DNA of 64,000 nt from Sepioteuthis lessoniana (GCA_963585895.1 OY757939.1:32637595-32701594), one strand, 5' to 3'; shown: positions 10,303-20,500, counted from the first letter of the stretch. Notes: generated by a model from the letters alone, not told the origin. Numbers and translations are program-made.

Positions 10303-10541
10303 AACTGTCTCAAAATAGATAACACCCATTAATATGATAATGATTTATTTCTAAGACAAGAAACTCAAAAAAAGATTGCATGTCCTGGAAGCTGATATAA
10401 TAACAATTTTAAAAAATATTAATTTGATGTCTCTAGCAGAAAGGATGTATTTTTTACAGGACATGTTCCAAGTGACTGCCATTGCGCTTGTCTCAGTAAT
10501 AAATCATTATCATATGCAACTATTTTGAGACACCCTGCATA
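10303..10541. mobile_element. MITE with about 60-bp terminal inverted repeats
   Basis: The left arm 'ctgtctcaaaatag' ... 'atatgataatgatttatt' ... 'aagacaag' is inverted at the right end as 'cttgtctcagtaataaatca' ... 'ctattttgagacaccctgc'. The arms are about 60 bp and the element is about 240 bp. It has no coding frame, so it would need a transposase from elsewhere. Confidence 0.82.
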
Positions 10542-11395
10542 TCATAGCCTTTTTTGTCACGTCACTTAATTGATGTTGTGAGGCATCCTAAGAATGATTC
10601 TATCTAAAATGTGGATATATTCCAATTTTGAGTTATGACATCAAATATAGACATCCTTATCCATATAGTGAACGCTACAAACATTTGACCTTGATACATT
10701 TGTCTGTCCTTTCATCAAACCATGTTTACAAAATTGGGTGATGATCGCATGACATTATAACATTTCATTACTTTATGATAACAAAAATGGACAGTGGTAA
10801 GATGCCCAAGTGAAATATTTTATTATACTTCCTTGAATTGTCGGTAGGGCTTGAAATATGCCAAATACATCCCCTGTGGAGAGTTTAAAAACTTTTAAAA
10901 ATGGGTGTTCAGGGTATGACACTAAACTGCACCCGTTGATGAAATTTTGATGTGTGAAGTCACTCGTTTGTTGCCATTACTCCTAGCTCGACTCTGACTT
11001 GAAGAGATTGTTCTTGTTAGGGTCATATCTCTGGGTGGAATATTTAGATAAGGAAGTCCATGATTGTTAAAATGACTTTAATATAATATAACCCAACAAG
11101 GTTTGATACGCTGTAAAGCAAAGAATTAATTCATCGTTGATAAAAAATTCATTGTAGGAACATTAAGTTTTCAACGTAGAAGTTAAAGATTAAACACGAA
11201 ATATGGAAATGTGTTACTTATAGTTTATTTTAGTAAATTTTTGCATTTCATCTGTATATTAAAATTCAGTTAAAATTTTACTTTAGAAATGTATTCTAAA
11301 TGAATTTATTGTAAGAATGGATTGGAAATGATTTACTATAGAAATACATTTAAAATGATTTTACTATAAGAATGCATAACTATAAAGATACATTG
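10542..11395. other. Intergenic, Rep-F fragment and minisatellite
   Basis: About 10860-11045 holds a diverged Rep-F head ('gggtatgacactaaactgca', 'cattactcctagctc'). From 11205 to 11395 units of about 27-35 bp of the type 'tgatttactatagaaa' begin. The array resumes at 12380 beyond the LTR element. No gene was found. Confidence 0.55.
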
Positions 11396-11511
11396 TGTAG
11401 GAGTTATCATCTTTGGTTTCAATGCCGGTAAAACAGCTAAGACGGTCGTTTTATTCATTGCTGAAGTGATATTAAGTCAACTGTCATCTCTGTCCAGCCT
11501 ATATTTGTACA
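11396..11511 (+). repeat. 5' LTR
   Basis: Starts TGTAGGAG and ends TTTGTACA. It is aligned to the 3' LTR over the segment from the gtaaaac region to the end, with small deletions. Confidence 0.75.
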
Positions 11512-12231
11512 TGGCGCTGTGAATCGGATAATAAATGACAACACAGGATTCTAGAGTTCGTTAGATATTAACAACACCCCAGGCCATCCAGAAATACCGC
11601 AACGCTCTCATTCAAGGCATTTGTCTATCCCCGGCATAACTCCAGCGCCACTGACGACTTCTTAATTCCATTCCCTTACAACCTATCCTGAATAGCTGCA
11701 ACACAAAGCTTCGAGGAGAGCCTCCAGAAACATAATGCAAAAAGGATGAAGAGGTATAACCTATACACATAATGTCTGCCCTCTACGGAATAGTGATATA
11801 TTAGCTATCCAAAATCAATTCAGTCGGTGGAACACAACGGGCAAAATCATCGCTACCGTTTCAGATCGTCGATACTCAATCAGACTCAACAGATCCGGAA
11901 GGATTACACTTCGGAACCGCTATTTCTTGTAAAAGTTGGAATTCAGACTCAGGTCCACTCTCATGCCCAGTGCAATGCCTCAACCCACAAGTCACGCCTG
12001 TGATGTCTCTCTCACACGTTCCAATCCTTTAATCTTCTCCAACGATTATGCTCACGAACAAATTGGCCGCTCTGTAAGGGCCACATCAACATACCCTCAG
12101 CACTCACAAGCGCATGCCAACAAACATTCCTCTGGCTCTGTCCAGGTTATTCTCATATAACAGGATGGGTCTGAAAGAGCTCTCCACTCTTTATAGAGCC
12201 TTGCTAGCACGCAGAGGAGGGAGAGGGGAGA

Positions 12232-12375
12232 TGTAGGTATTATCCTCTTTGTATTCTATAAATATGCTGATGACGAGGCTCTAGGGGTAAAACAACAAAG
12301 ACGGCTGCCGACTGTTATTCATTGCTGAAGTGATATTAAATCTAGTGTCATCTCTGTCCAACCTATACTTCTACA
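12232..12375 (+). repeat. 3' LTR
   Basis: Starts TGTAGGTATTATCC right after a purine tract and ends ACTTCTACA. It contains a TATA-like 'ctataaatatg' that could serve as the LTR promoter. Confidence 0.75.
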
Positions 12376-12379
12376 CCAC

Positions 12380-12785
12380 GAAAAAGATCTATTGGAAATT
12401 ATTTACTATAGTAACTCATTACAAATGATTTTACTATAAAGATCCAATGAAAGTTATTTTACTATAGAAATGCATTACAAATAATATTATTATAAAGATC
12501 CATTGGGAATGATTTACTATAGAAACTCATTACATGATTTTACAATAAAGATCCAATGAAAATTATTTTACTATAGAAATGCATTACAAATATCATTATA
12601 AAGATCCATTGGAAATGATTTACTATAGAAACTCATTACAAATGATTTTACTATAAAGATGCATTGAAAAAGATTTTACTATAGGAACGAATAGCAAATG
12701 ATTTTACCATACCATAGGAATGCATTACATATTAATTTACTATAGAAATATACTGTAAAAGTATTTACTAGAGATTTTGTTAGTT
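12380..12785. repeat. AT-rich minisatellite, about 27 bp unit with higher-order period
   Basis: Alternating units 'gatccattgg.aatgattta', 'ctatagaaactcattacaaa' and 'tgattttactataaagatcc' give a base period of about 27 bp and a larger period near 110 bp. It is related to 11205-11395 on the other side of the LTR element and resembles the array at 15185-16010. Confidence 0.85.
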
Positions 12786-12864
12786 TTCAGTTTAAAGTTA
12801 AACTCTGAAAATAACTCTTGTTGGTGGGGGCAAGATTTCCTGACCAGTATCTTTAAATATCGAA

Positions 12865-12869
12865 TCTTG

Positions 12870-12903
<34 letters not shown>

Positions 12904-12929
12904 TTCATATCAAGTTGAAGATAGCATAA

Positions 12930-13012
<83 letters not shown>
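12865..13012. repeat. (CT)n and (TA)n/(TG)n microsatellites
   Basis: (CT)n at 12872-12899, then (TA)n at 12935-12969 and (TG)n at 12970-13012. Only simple sequence. Confidence 0.95.
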
Positions 13013-13013
<1 letters not shown>

Positions 13014-13290
13014 TAATTATATGTTCTAAAGGAGATTATAATTGGTGAATTATTTTCTGCCAAAAAAAAAACAAATTTGTTGTAACCCTTGAGCAAGTAC
13101 TGCACGTGTCTCATCTGGAAAAACCATGAGCCCTTTCAAAGTCTGCGTCAAAGGAAACATAATCGGTTCGGTTTCGAGCCACGGAGCAGTATTTTTTAAT
13201 CTGTTCTTCTGTGTACGAATAAAAATCAATCGTTTATATATATAATACAATCTTGTATAATACAATATTATTTCCAAGAGAGAAAACAAA

Positions 13291-13482
13291 ATGAACTGTC
13301 CCTCTTTTTTTATTTATTCTGTATTCGCTTTTCTTATTTATTTTGATCAAACTGTTTTTTCTTTCTCTTGTTTTTGTTGTTTTTTATTTCTTTTTCTTAA
13401 TTCAACAATGTCGAGAAATAAATTTCACATGTTCTTCAATACAGCGTTTTCTATTTTATTTTATTATTTTCGATTTGCGTAA
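13291..13482 (+). other. Hydrophobic open frame of doubtful status
   Basis: The frame starts MNCPSFFIYSVFAFLIYF and is rich in Phe, Leu and Cys, which would fit a signal peptide for gene 2. It lies upstream of gene 2's first VWA exon. However, no phase 1 GTAAGT-like donor follows the hydrophobic stretch, and T-rich DNA gives such peptides by chance. I do not count it as a gene. Confidence 0.15.
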
Positions 13483-13494
13483 ATAAAGAATAGT

Positions 13495-13812
13495 TACTTG
13501 CAACTATTATTATCCTGTTTCATTTGAAATCATAATCATGCATGAATTATTTGTATTAGATATAAATACTTGAAACCATACAACTGTGAGCAAACTATTT
13601 GTATTAAGAATAGTTACTTGAAGCTGTAATTGTTTACAAAATATTATCATTAGTTACTCGATATCATATTGCTTGCAAAAAGATAGTCTTTAGCATTAAA
13701 TTACCCAATGAGGGTTGACATACTATTAAACTTACCAAGAAACCTGTAATTCCTGTATTTCATTTTAAACTGATTGTTTCTCTTGCTTTTTGGTTTTGTT
13801 AATTTAGGACGA
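13495..13812. repeat. Rep-F-like array followed by duplicated intron segment
   Basis: 13495-13680 has units like the Rep-F interior ('cttgaaaccatacaactgtg'). 13621-13812 matches 19620-19800, the intron just before gene 2's second VWA half-exon. It includes 'gcttgcaaaaaga.agtcttt' and a T-rich acceptor-like 'ttgttaatttag'. No exon follows here. Confidence 0.7.
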
Positions 13813-13964
13813 CACGAGGTCATTTTTTTTTTTTTTTTTGGCTTGGTGCCAAAAATAAAACGAGTATTTTATCTACCAAATTCACAATTATCTTAGACTG
13901 ACAATATCAGTGTTTTAATAGTAGCTTATGTAGCTCAAAATTATTTTAAACATTATCTCAAAGA

Positions 13965-14065
13965 AATCTATTTGATCGATCAATGGAATTCTAACAGGGA
14001 CAACCATTCCGGGTCAAAGAAAGCTCGCGAGTAATAGCAACGAGGAGGTGGCTCCAGAACTGGAT
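13965..14065 (-). repeat. Rep-F head fragment
   Basis: Reverse-complement match to the Rep-F head ('ctaacagggacaaccattcc', 'gagtaatagcaacgaggag'). Confidence 0.55.
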
Positions 14066-14189
14066 CCTCACAATCGGGCCAAGTTTGGTGTCAAAATAAG
14101 GTGGGTTTTCAGTTGTTGTGCAAACGATATCAAGTAAAGGCCTAGTAGCCATTCAACTAAAGACTTTGGCTGGAGGCGGGCATGTGGTG

Positions 14190-14470
14190 GCCTGAATTAC
14201 GACTAACATAGAAATATTAAGAGGCGCTCTCAACGTAACAGTTATCACGGTGGGAAATGAAGTCGGCAACGCGAGTTCAAACCCTGGGTGAGGCTGTTTA
14301 CGTTTCCCCTTCGAAAGGCATTTATCAATTTATTCTTCCCCACCCTAGCTAAGCGTAGACTGGACTCTTTGAGCAACCAGTCTAGGAGAAAGAAAACTCT
14401 CAATTCAAACTAGCAGTACTTCACTTAAAAACTGACATTGTGTCGCATCCTAGCGATGGTGAAGAGGCTG
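14190..14470 (+). mobile_element. SINE-C copy (tRNA-derived)
   Basis: The head has box B-like 'gagttcaaaccctgg' after 'gtaacagttatcacggtgg'. The body has 'tttattcttcc', 'caaccagtctaggagaaaga' and 'aaaaactgacattgtgtcgc'. It matches copies at 43786 and 59607. Confidence 0.75.
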
Positions 14471-14531
14471 GGTTGATATATATAATTAATGAAAAATATT
14501 TTTTACCAAAGAAAAGGTAAAGTAAGTAAGC

Positions 14532-14763
14532 TTGGCTGATCGTAGTCGAGGGCAACCCGAAGGCTCCCTTTTCAATAGCTATTACACCGACGGCGCTACT
14601 CTTTCCCTGTATTGTGCCACTTACCCTTGATCCGTACCTTATAATGCTGAATGTTAAGCAAGGAGGCATCAAGTACCATTTTGGTGGTCTTCGGTATGAC
14701 TCGACCTGGGATTGAACTCCAGTCTCCCGGGGCAAGGGTGAACACTTTACCCACTAGGCCTAG
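14532..14763 (-). mobile_element. SINE-A copy 2
   Basis: Same layout as the copy at 4085: 'gtagtcgagggcaacccgaa' at the 3' end of the element and the tRNA-like head near 14700-14763. It touches SINE-C just upstream. Confidence 0.85.
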
Positions 14764-15145
14764 TTTCGCCTAGTTAGTTTCCCGACTATCAGAAAATGAC
14801 GCGAATTACGAAGAAAACACATTCATCTTTTGGTCGTATACCCTCTTGCCTTCCCTTGTTGTCTATCAGAACTTGCTCTAAGGGGTGCGCCTCTCTTTCA
14901 TCCACATTAAAACTAGTACTTGCGTCTCTATGTTCTTGAAAATGATTCCTCCTTCTTGTAAACCCATTAAAGTTCAATTGCGGTCTCCTCTTTAATCCAG
15001 TCTCTAAATCTATTAGCACATCACTTGATCTTATTAATAGTTCCTACGAATAATTAATGCATATGTTCGGTCTGTTGATAGAGTTATCTAAATACAGTAT
15101 CTGTGTGGATTCCATTAAGTTTTATTCTTTTCTTTCATATTATAG

Positions 15146-15180
15146 CTCTAGTCGTAAAATTCTCCAGGATTGACGTCATA
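15146..15180 (+). pseudogene. Broken VWA exon start
   Basis: After an acceptor-like 'ttctttcatattatag' the sequence 'ctctagtcgtaaaat' copies the first bases of the exon at 16059 ('ctccagtcgtaaaatg'). It then diverges with loss of the Cys codon and frame, and passes into the minisatellite. It is a truncated duplicate of gene 2's first VWA exon. Confidence 0.7.
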
Positions 15181-16015
15181 AAATTGCATTGAAAATTAAT
15201 TTTACTTTGAAATTGCATACAAAAAGAATTTTTCTATAAAATTCTATTCAAAATTAATTTCACTGATATTGCTTTGGAAATTAATGTTACTACGAAATTG
15301 CATTTGAAGCTAATTTGACTATAAAATTGCATTGGAAATTAATTTTACATTAAAATTCCATTGGAAATTAATTTTACCATGAATTCCATGAGAAAATAAT
15401 TTTACTATAAAAATTGCATTTGAAACTAATTTGACTATAAAATTTCATTGGAAATTAATTTTACCATAAAATTCCATTTGAAAATGATTTTACAATAAAA
15501 AGGAATTCGAAATTATATTTTGATAAGAAACCATTGCGAATTATTTTACTGTATAAGATGCTTTGGAAATGATTTTCTTTTAAAATTCAACGGTAGATTT
15601 TACGCTAAATATTTCTTAGAAATTATTTTGCTATAAAAATGCTTGAGAATTCATTTTTATAACAAATATATTAGAAATGATTTCATCATAAAAATAAATT
15701 AAAAATTCATTTTTTATAATAATACATCAGAAATTATTTTACTTTAAAATTGCATTGTTAATGATTTTTATTCTAAAAATCCATGGCGAATCATTTCATT
15801 ATAAAAATGCTTTGGAAATTATTTTTTACAATAATAATGTGTTGGAAATGATTTTATTATAAAAATACGTTCCGAATCATTTTATCATAAAAATGTAATA
15901 CTAAAGATTTTACTATAAAAAGGCATTAGCAATTATTTTGGAATTAATTTTATTATAAATATACACTGAAAATGATTTTCTGCGTTACAAATCATTATAT
16001 TATAAAATGTATTGA
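15181..16015. repeat. AT-rich minisatellite between true and broken VWA exon starts
   Basis: About 30 units of 26-30 bp of the type 'attggaaattaattttac', 'tataaaattgca' and 'aaatgattttattataaaa', increasingly diverged to the right. It begins directly at the pseudo-exon and ends some 40 bp before the functional acceptor. Confidence 0.85.
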
Positions 16016-16058
16016 GTATGCAACAATTAGTAGAATGTTTATTGTTTTCATATTCCAG

Positions 16059-16402
16059 CTCCAGTCGTAAAATGTTCTGCAAGACCGACTGATGTTATAT
16101 TCCTCGTCGACGATTCGGACAGTTTAAAGGATGACGATTTCAAGAAAGAACTCTTATTTGTTAATCAACTCATCAACTTTTTCGACTTGGGTCCCAACCT
16201 TTACCAAGTGGGTGTATCCACTTTCTCCAGTGATGTACACACCTACTTAAAACTTGGTAGCACTAACGACAAGACACAAATATTTTCAACAATTGGAAAT
16301 ATTTCTCCAAGTCGAGGGATGACTTACCTGGGAAAAGCACTGACATATATTCTTCGCGAAGGCTTCAATGCCGCTGGAGGAAGCCGGAATGATGCAGCAA
16401 AG
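16059..16402 (+). CDS. Gene 2, exon for first half of VWA domain 1
   Basis: The exon begins after 'tcatattccag' in phase 1 (CT CCA GTC GTA AAA TGT) and ends AAG before gtaata in phase 0. It encodes about 114 residues: the opening Cys (KCSARPTD), the MIDAS strand VIFLVDDSDSLKDDDF, the region FFDLGPNLYQVGVSTFSSD and the Thr motif RGMTYLGKAL. It stops just before the fourth strand, which is supplied by 19834-20071. The exon is clearly homologous to 24100-24446 and 60022-60350, with the same phases and near-equal length. The upstream exon giving the start codon and signal peptide was not identified. Two broken pieces of this exon lie at 15146 and 17351. Confidence 0.9.
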
Positions 16403-16639
16403 GTAATATTTTGCACTTTAAAAAAAAAATTTCCTTTTTGATATATCAGAAAATCTACATTATATTTGATTTAACATAGTGTATATATAGTTTATTCTTA
16501 AAATTGTTATTTTTGTGTCTAATTGATAACAGAAAGTTTTCATTGTTATTTGATTGCTTGGATTTGGTTGGTTGATTGTTTTGTTTTACAGTATATTAAC
16601 CCTTTTCGGATCATTTTGCGCCGAATTAAGTAATTTAAT

Positions 16640-17095
16640 AAAGGTTTGTATGTTTTGTTTGGTTTGGTTTGGATTGGTTTAGTTTATGGCATATCAACCA
16701 TTGTAGATTAATTAATGCCAAATCCATTTTATACATATAAACTGCTCTATTTCCAAAAATTCAGTTTAGTATAAGTATAGATTTTGTTTAGACACAGTTA
16801 AATGTTAAAACAATTCTATTTCAAACAATTCAGTTTAGCATAAATACCCAGTTTAGTTCTATTTGACCCTTAGATAAGACCCTGTCAGGTGATATCACTC
16901 TGGAACATAGTGGACCTGAGAGTAATGGCAATGAAGGGGTACTCCGCATTCTCCAAAGCTCCAGCATTACTGGAGCCTCATCATCAGATTGTTTAGTGTC
17001 ATATCTAGGACACTCGTTGGGGGAATCTTACCCCTCTGCAGAGATGAAGTCGGTGTAATCTACAACCCCAGCCACTGGGCCAGGATTGCTTGAGG
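16640..17095 (-). repeat. Rep-F copy, minus orientation
   Basis: Reading right to left: head near 17090-16870 ('cagagatgaagtcggtgtaa', 'catcatcagattgtttagtg'), a short AT-rich middle, and the end 'ggcatatcaaccattgtaga' near 16687. It lies in the intron splitting VWA domain 1. Confidence 0.75.
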
Positions 17096-17350
17096 TTAAG
17101 AAAATATTTAGGTGAGTCCCCACTCATTAAGAACCAACATTAGCATTAGTATATCCGTGATATACTAACACTAAATAAACGGAATATAATACGAGACAAG
17201 CTCATTTACACATAGAGAAACAATTAATATATATATCAAGTGGTATTGAAAAGAATGCAAACACCAAAAATATGCATATCTTGTTCTATGAACAAGCAGT
17301 ATGTAAAAATGGTACAAGAACAGAAAATGTTTTTGATGATGTTTATGATG

Positions 17351-17410
17351 ACATATATTCTACGCGAAGGCTTCAAAACCACGGGAAGAAGCCGAAATAA
17401 TACCACGAAG
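17351..17410 (+). pseudogene. Broken VWA exon end
   Basis: 'acatatattctacgcgaagg' and the following bases copy the last about 60 bp of the exon at 16059-16402. The frame reads TYILREGFKTTGRSRNNTTK against TYILREGFNAAGGSRNDAAK. The donor is lost (AAG followed by ATT instead of GTA). It lies about 1 kb downstream of the intact exon inside the same intron. Confidence 0.82.
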
Positions 17411-17559
17411 ATTACAGTTTGTTTTTTGTTTGTTTTTTCTAATTATCAAATTTCTTTTTCTAATTTTCTAAATTCTAATTTCTATAATCAAAACTTTAGT
17501 CCAATTGAACAATGAATAAAATGTTAATGTCCTTCAATATGCATATATATGTATATATA

Positions 17560-18250
17560 CACAGAGGGTATGATGAGTAAATTGTCACCATTTGAAATTA
17601 TCAATTTCGCGCCAGTGATTTATTTGTTTCAGGTTTTGTCTAATACGCAGCAATGTCAGTTGGGCACTGTCTGCGAGGAAAATAGCACCATGATGCAGTT
17701 CACTCCTTCAGAAATTTGGAAACGGCAAGCTGTACTGTTTGGCATTCATACGAAAGTTCTAATACAAAAAGTTCTGTGTTTGAGTGTCAATCTAAAGACA
17801 GATTCATATTCATATTAATAGAAACCAAACACCCATTCTATATCTTGGTGTTTGGGTGGTCATTAGTGATGGTGACGTTATGCTTTCATTTATTTTCCCA
17901 CATGTTATCACGCTCAGCACAAAGGCTAACATCAAGTGCACGGAAGAAGTAGTGCTTTCCTGAATCGAGAGGACGGCTACTAAAAGACTAACAGAACTCT
18001 ATGCCATGCTACACAAGTAAGAGAAGCCAATCTTAGCTGTCAGAAAAGTCCTGTGACCACATCACCCCTAACATCTGTATGAGCGAGAGCCAACAAAGTT
18101 CAATGCAACACCAAAAATGAACTGAAGGTAAGGATAACGACAGCATTTACTATTAAACAAGGAGACCATCGGAAAGAGTTTCAAGCGATTTCGAAGTCGT
18201 CTGGAGGCTGTAGTATAAGCCAATTGCGATTTTCTTTAAACAGATTTAAC
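17560..18250 (+). mobile_element. Tc1/mariner-superfamily transposase remnant
   Basis: A start-like end 'agggtatgatgagtaaattg' is followed by decayed coding text. 17836-17950 reads YILVFGWSLVMVTLCFHLF and SRSAQRLTSSARKK, and 17990-18240 reads PCYTSKRSQS and SCDHITPNI in shifting frames. The order (V-FG-V ... PCHTS ... DHITPNI) fits a DDE transposase of the Tc1/mariner superfamily as I recall it. Stops and frameshifts make it inactive. Confidence 0.6.
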
Positions 18251-18267
18251 CTATAGTATTTCAAGAT

Positions 18268-18545
18268 ATTTGTAGTCAAGAGTGACCCGAAGGCTCCCTT
18301 TTTGATAGCTACTACACCGAGATGTAGGGGGGCGCTACTCCTTTCCCTGGAATGCTCCCCTTTACCTTGATCCTTACCTTATAATGCTGAGTGTTAAGCA
18401 AGGAAGTACCAAGTACCATTTTTTAAGTCTTTGGTATGACTCGACCTGGGAGTGAACCCTGGTCTCCTGGGCATTGGCCTAGTGAATAGAGTGTTCGCCA
18501 GTTGCCCGGCCGAGTCATACCAAAGACTTTAAAAATGGTACTACA
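18268..18545. mobile_element. SINE-A pair, head to head
   Basis: A minus-strand SINE-A (18268-18475) meets a second, plus-strand SINE-A head (18473-18545) at their tRNA-like ends ('gcattggcctagtgaataga'). The plus copy is cut after about 70 bp. This gives an inverted junction that could form a hairpin. Confidence 0.75.
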
Positions 18546-18599
18546 AACAAGCAAAATCTCGCACGAAAAACTTGAAAATGGTTAAGAAAGGGAAACCTT

Positions 18600-19330
18600 A
18601 AGAGAGAAACTGAAGCTCATAACAACGCAGCACAAAACAACGCCATAAGGACTAAGTCAAAGCAAGAATAGACAAGACGTAACAGTATAGCAGATGTAGA
18701 TTATGTGGTGATAGAGACGAAACGATCAATCACATAATAAGCGTATGCAGCAAATTAGCACAGAAGGAGTATAAGATTAACAGACTGGGTGGGGAAGATG
18801 ATCAACTAGGAATGGTGCAAGGAATTGAAATTTGACTATACGAACAAATAGTATATGCAAAACCAAGAATCCGTCCTAGAAAATGATACGCACAAATTTT
18901 AAGATACAAACGGATCATCTAATTTCGGCCAGACGACCAGACTTAGTGATAGCCAACAAAAAATAAGAGACCAGCCGAATGATGGATTTTGCCATTCCGG
19001 CTGACTACATGGTAAAACAGAAGGGAAGCGAAAAGAGAGATAAATACCTAGACCTTGCTATGAAAAAACTATGGAACATGAAAGTGACGATGATACCAAT
19101 TGTAATCGGTGCGCTTGGTACAGTCACCAAAGGATTAGTACAGAGAGTGGAGGAGTCGGAAATCAGAGGACGAGATGAAACCATCCAAACTACAGCATTG
19201 TTGAGATCGGACAGAATACTAAGAGGCCTGAAGACTTGCTGTCACTCAGACTCCAGTGGAAAACCATCAGCTAACGCAAGAATGAAAAACTCTCATAAAA
19301 AAGCAATAAATATCTGGCCCTTGTTGAAGA
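18600..19330 (+). mobile_element. R4/Dong-like LINE, C-terminal part
   Basis: Frame-shifted text carries a zinc-knuckle CRLCGDRDETINHII, then ARRPDLVIANKK, then MMDFAIPADYMVKQKGSEKR and IPIVIGALGTVTKGL. The order CCHC finger, R-PD motif and later Asp fits the restriction-like endonuclease at the C-terminus of R4/Dong-type non-LTR retrotransposons. The reverse transcriptase is absent (5' truncated). Family naming is from memory. Confidence 0.65.
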
Positions 19331-19612
19331 GCTGAAGAAACTATGGAACATGAAGATGACGGTAATACCAATTATAAAAGGTGCACTTGGAACGATCCCA
19401 AAAGAATTGTTAAAGGGACTGGAAGACTAAGAAATTAGAGGACGAGGAGAGACCACCCAGACTACAGCATTATTCAGATCGGCTAGATACTGAGAAGATT
19501 CCAGGAGACTTGCGGAGACTTAAAGAACCTGAGTCACTCAAACTCAAGTGGAACACCATCGGCTAACGCTGGTGTGAAAAACTCTCAAAGGAGTATAATA
19601 ATAATAATAATA
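19330..19612 (+). mobile_element. Second R4/Dong-like LINE 3' end in tandem
   Basis: Starting at 'gaagaaactatggaacatga' the same 3' end as 18980-19330 is repeated in the same direction. It ends in (ATA)n (19598-19613), a typical tail. It has stops and is dead. It lies directly beside the first copy. Confidence 0.7.
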
Positions 19613-19619
19613 ATGCTGA

Positions 19620-19800
19620 AGCAATAATTGTTTACAAATTATTATCATGGACATCATATTGCTTGCAAAAAGACAGTCTTTAGCATTAAATAACCCAATC
19701 AAGGTTGACATGCCGAAAAACTTACCCAAAAACTTGTAATTCTTGTATTTCATTTTAAACTAATTTTTTTCTTTTTTGTTCTTTAATTTAGAACATTTCA
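19620..19800 (+). repeat. Intron segment duplicated at 13621-13812
   Basis: Shared text includes 'catattgcttgcaaaaaga', 'tgtatttcattttaaact' and the T-rich 'tttaatttag'. This copy lies directly before the acceptor of the next VWA half-exon. Part of it resembles the Rep-F end, so some similarity may come from that repeat. Confidence 0.65.
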
Positions 19801-19833
19801 TTGGTTATTGATTTCTTTTGTGATTGCTCACAG

Positions 19834-20071
19834 ATTTTGATAATTGTCACAGACGGAGATACCATCGACCTGGAAAAAACTCTGTCGGCCAGTACGCTTC
19901 TTAAACAACTTCAAGTGAAAATAGTCGTCATAGGAATTGGAAGTCGTCTTAATAAGGTCAATCTTCTAAGAATTGTCTCCAAGCCAGAAAATCTCTTCCA
20001 AACAAAGAATTTCGACGAACTGCCCCAAATTATCGGTTCTTTGAAAACAGTTGTATGCAAAAAAGTTACAT
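19834..20071 (+). CDS. Gene 2, exon for second half of VWA domain 1
   Basis: The exon follows 'gattgctcacag' in phase 0 and ends at T before gtaagt (20072) in phase 1. It encodes 79 residues that finish the domain begun at 16059. The strand ILIIVTDGDTID carries the third MIDAS Asp, then come KIVVIGIGSRL and the closing Cys VVCKKVT. Its length, 238 nt, is identical to the equivalent exon at 30131-30368. The last base joins to CT of 24100, giving Ser-Pro-Val-Cys. Confidence 0.92.
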
Positions 20072-20389
20072 GTAAGTTTTTTTAAATCTTTTTCTTTCTC
20101 CTCTTAGCTTTTGTGTTCATAATGTCTGACAGGTTTAACTACTAGATTAGCTGAGATAGAGATATGAACAGATTTATGGATATCTATTGAAGAATACCGG
20201 TTGCTTTCATCATCAACTTGCCCGAAAGAAAGTATTTAAATAAATAAGAAATTAATTAAATAAACTGACTTGAGATACCAACGTTATTTATAGAAAATGA
20301 GAGAGTAATTTCTTCTAGGCATAAAATAGGTTTCTACAAGCTAGTCATATAGATAGGAAGAAAAGAAGGAAGGAAGGAGCAGACTGAGA

Positions 20390-20500
20390 TATGAAAGGAA
20401 GATAGATATATAGATAGATATGAATAGAATGAGATAAATATGAATTGAGATAGATAGATAGATAGATAGATAGATAGGAAGGAAGGAAGGAAGGAAGGAT
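20390..20500. repeat. (GATA)n and (GGAA)n simple repeats
   Basis: Degenerate (GATA)n at 20400-20478 followed by (GGAA)n. This is intron sequence. Confidence 0.9.

Larger units (their letters stand above)
11396..12375 (+). mobile_element. Short Ty3/Gypsy-like LTR retrotransposon
   Basis: The 5' LTR (11396-11511) and 3' LTR (12232-12375) both start TGTAGG and end in TACA. They share 'ttattcattgctgaagtgat' and 'tcatctctgtcca'. Right after the 5' LTR is 'tggcgctgtgaatcgg', a candidate tRNA primer site. Before the 3' LTR is the purine tract 'agaggagggagaggggaga'. The interior (about 11560-12180) carries frame-broken text like the integrase C-terminus: WNTTGKIIATVSDRRYSIRL and then GRITLRNRYFL. 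Gag, protease and reverse transcriptase are absent. The 5' LTR is about 28 bp shorter by internal deletions. No clear target duplication is seen. It sits within the AT-rich minisatellite. Confidence 0.82.

Noticed and set aside
11936..12160. 74-codon open frame
   Set aside because: It is part of the Ty3/Gypsy integrase tail, not a host gene.
13291..13482. Hydrophobic frame as the signal-peptide exon of gene 2
   Set aside because: No phase 1 donor follows it, and T-rich DNA gives such frames by chance. Kept only as a weak note.
17716..17952. 78-codon frame as a VWA-related exon
   Set aside because: The text fits a Tc1/mariner-superfamily transposase, not a VWA domain.
18979..19335. 118-codon frame as a novel gene
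   Set aside because: It matches the C-terminal endonuclease region of an R4-like LINE that is repeated in this window.
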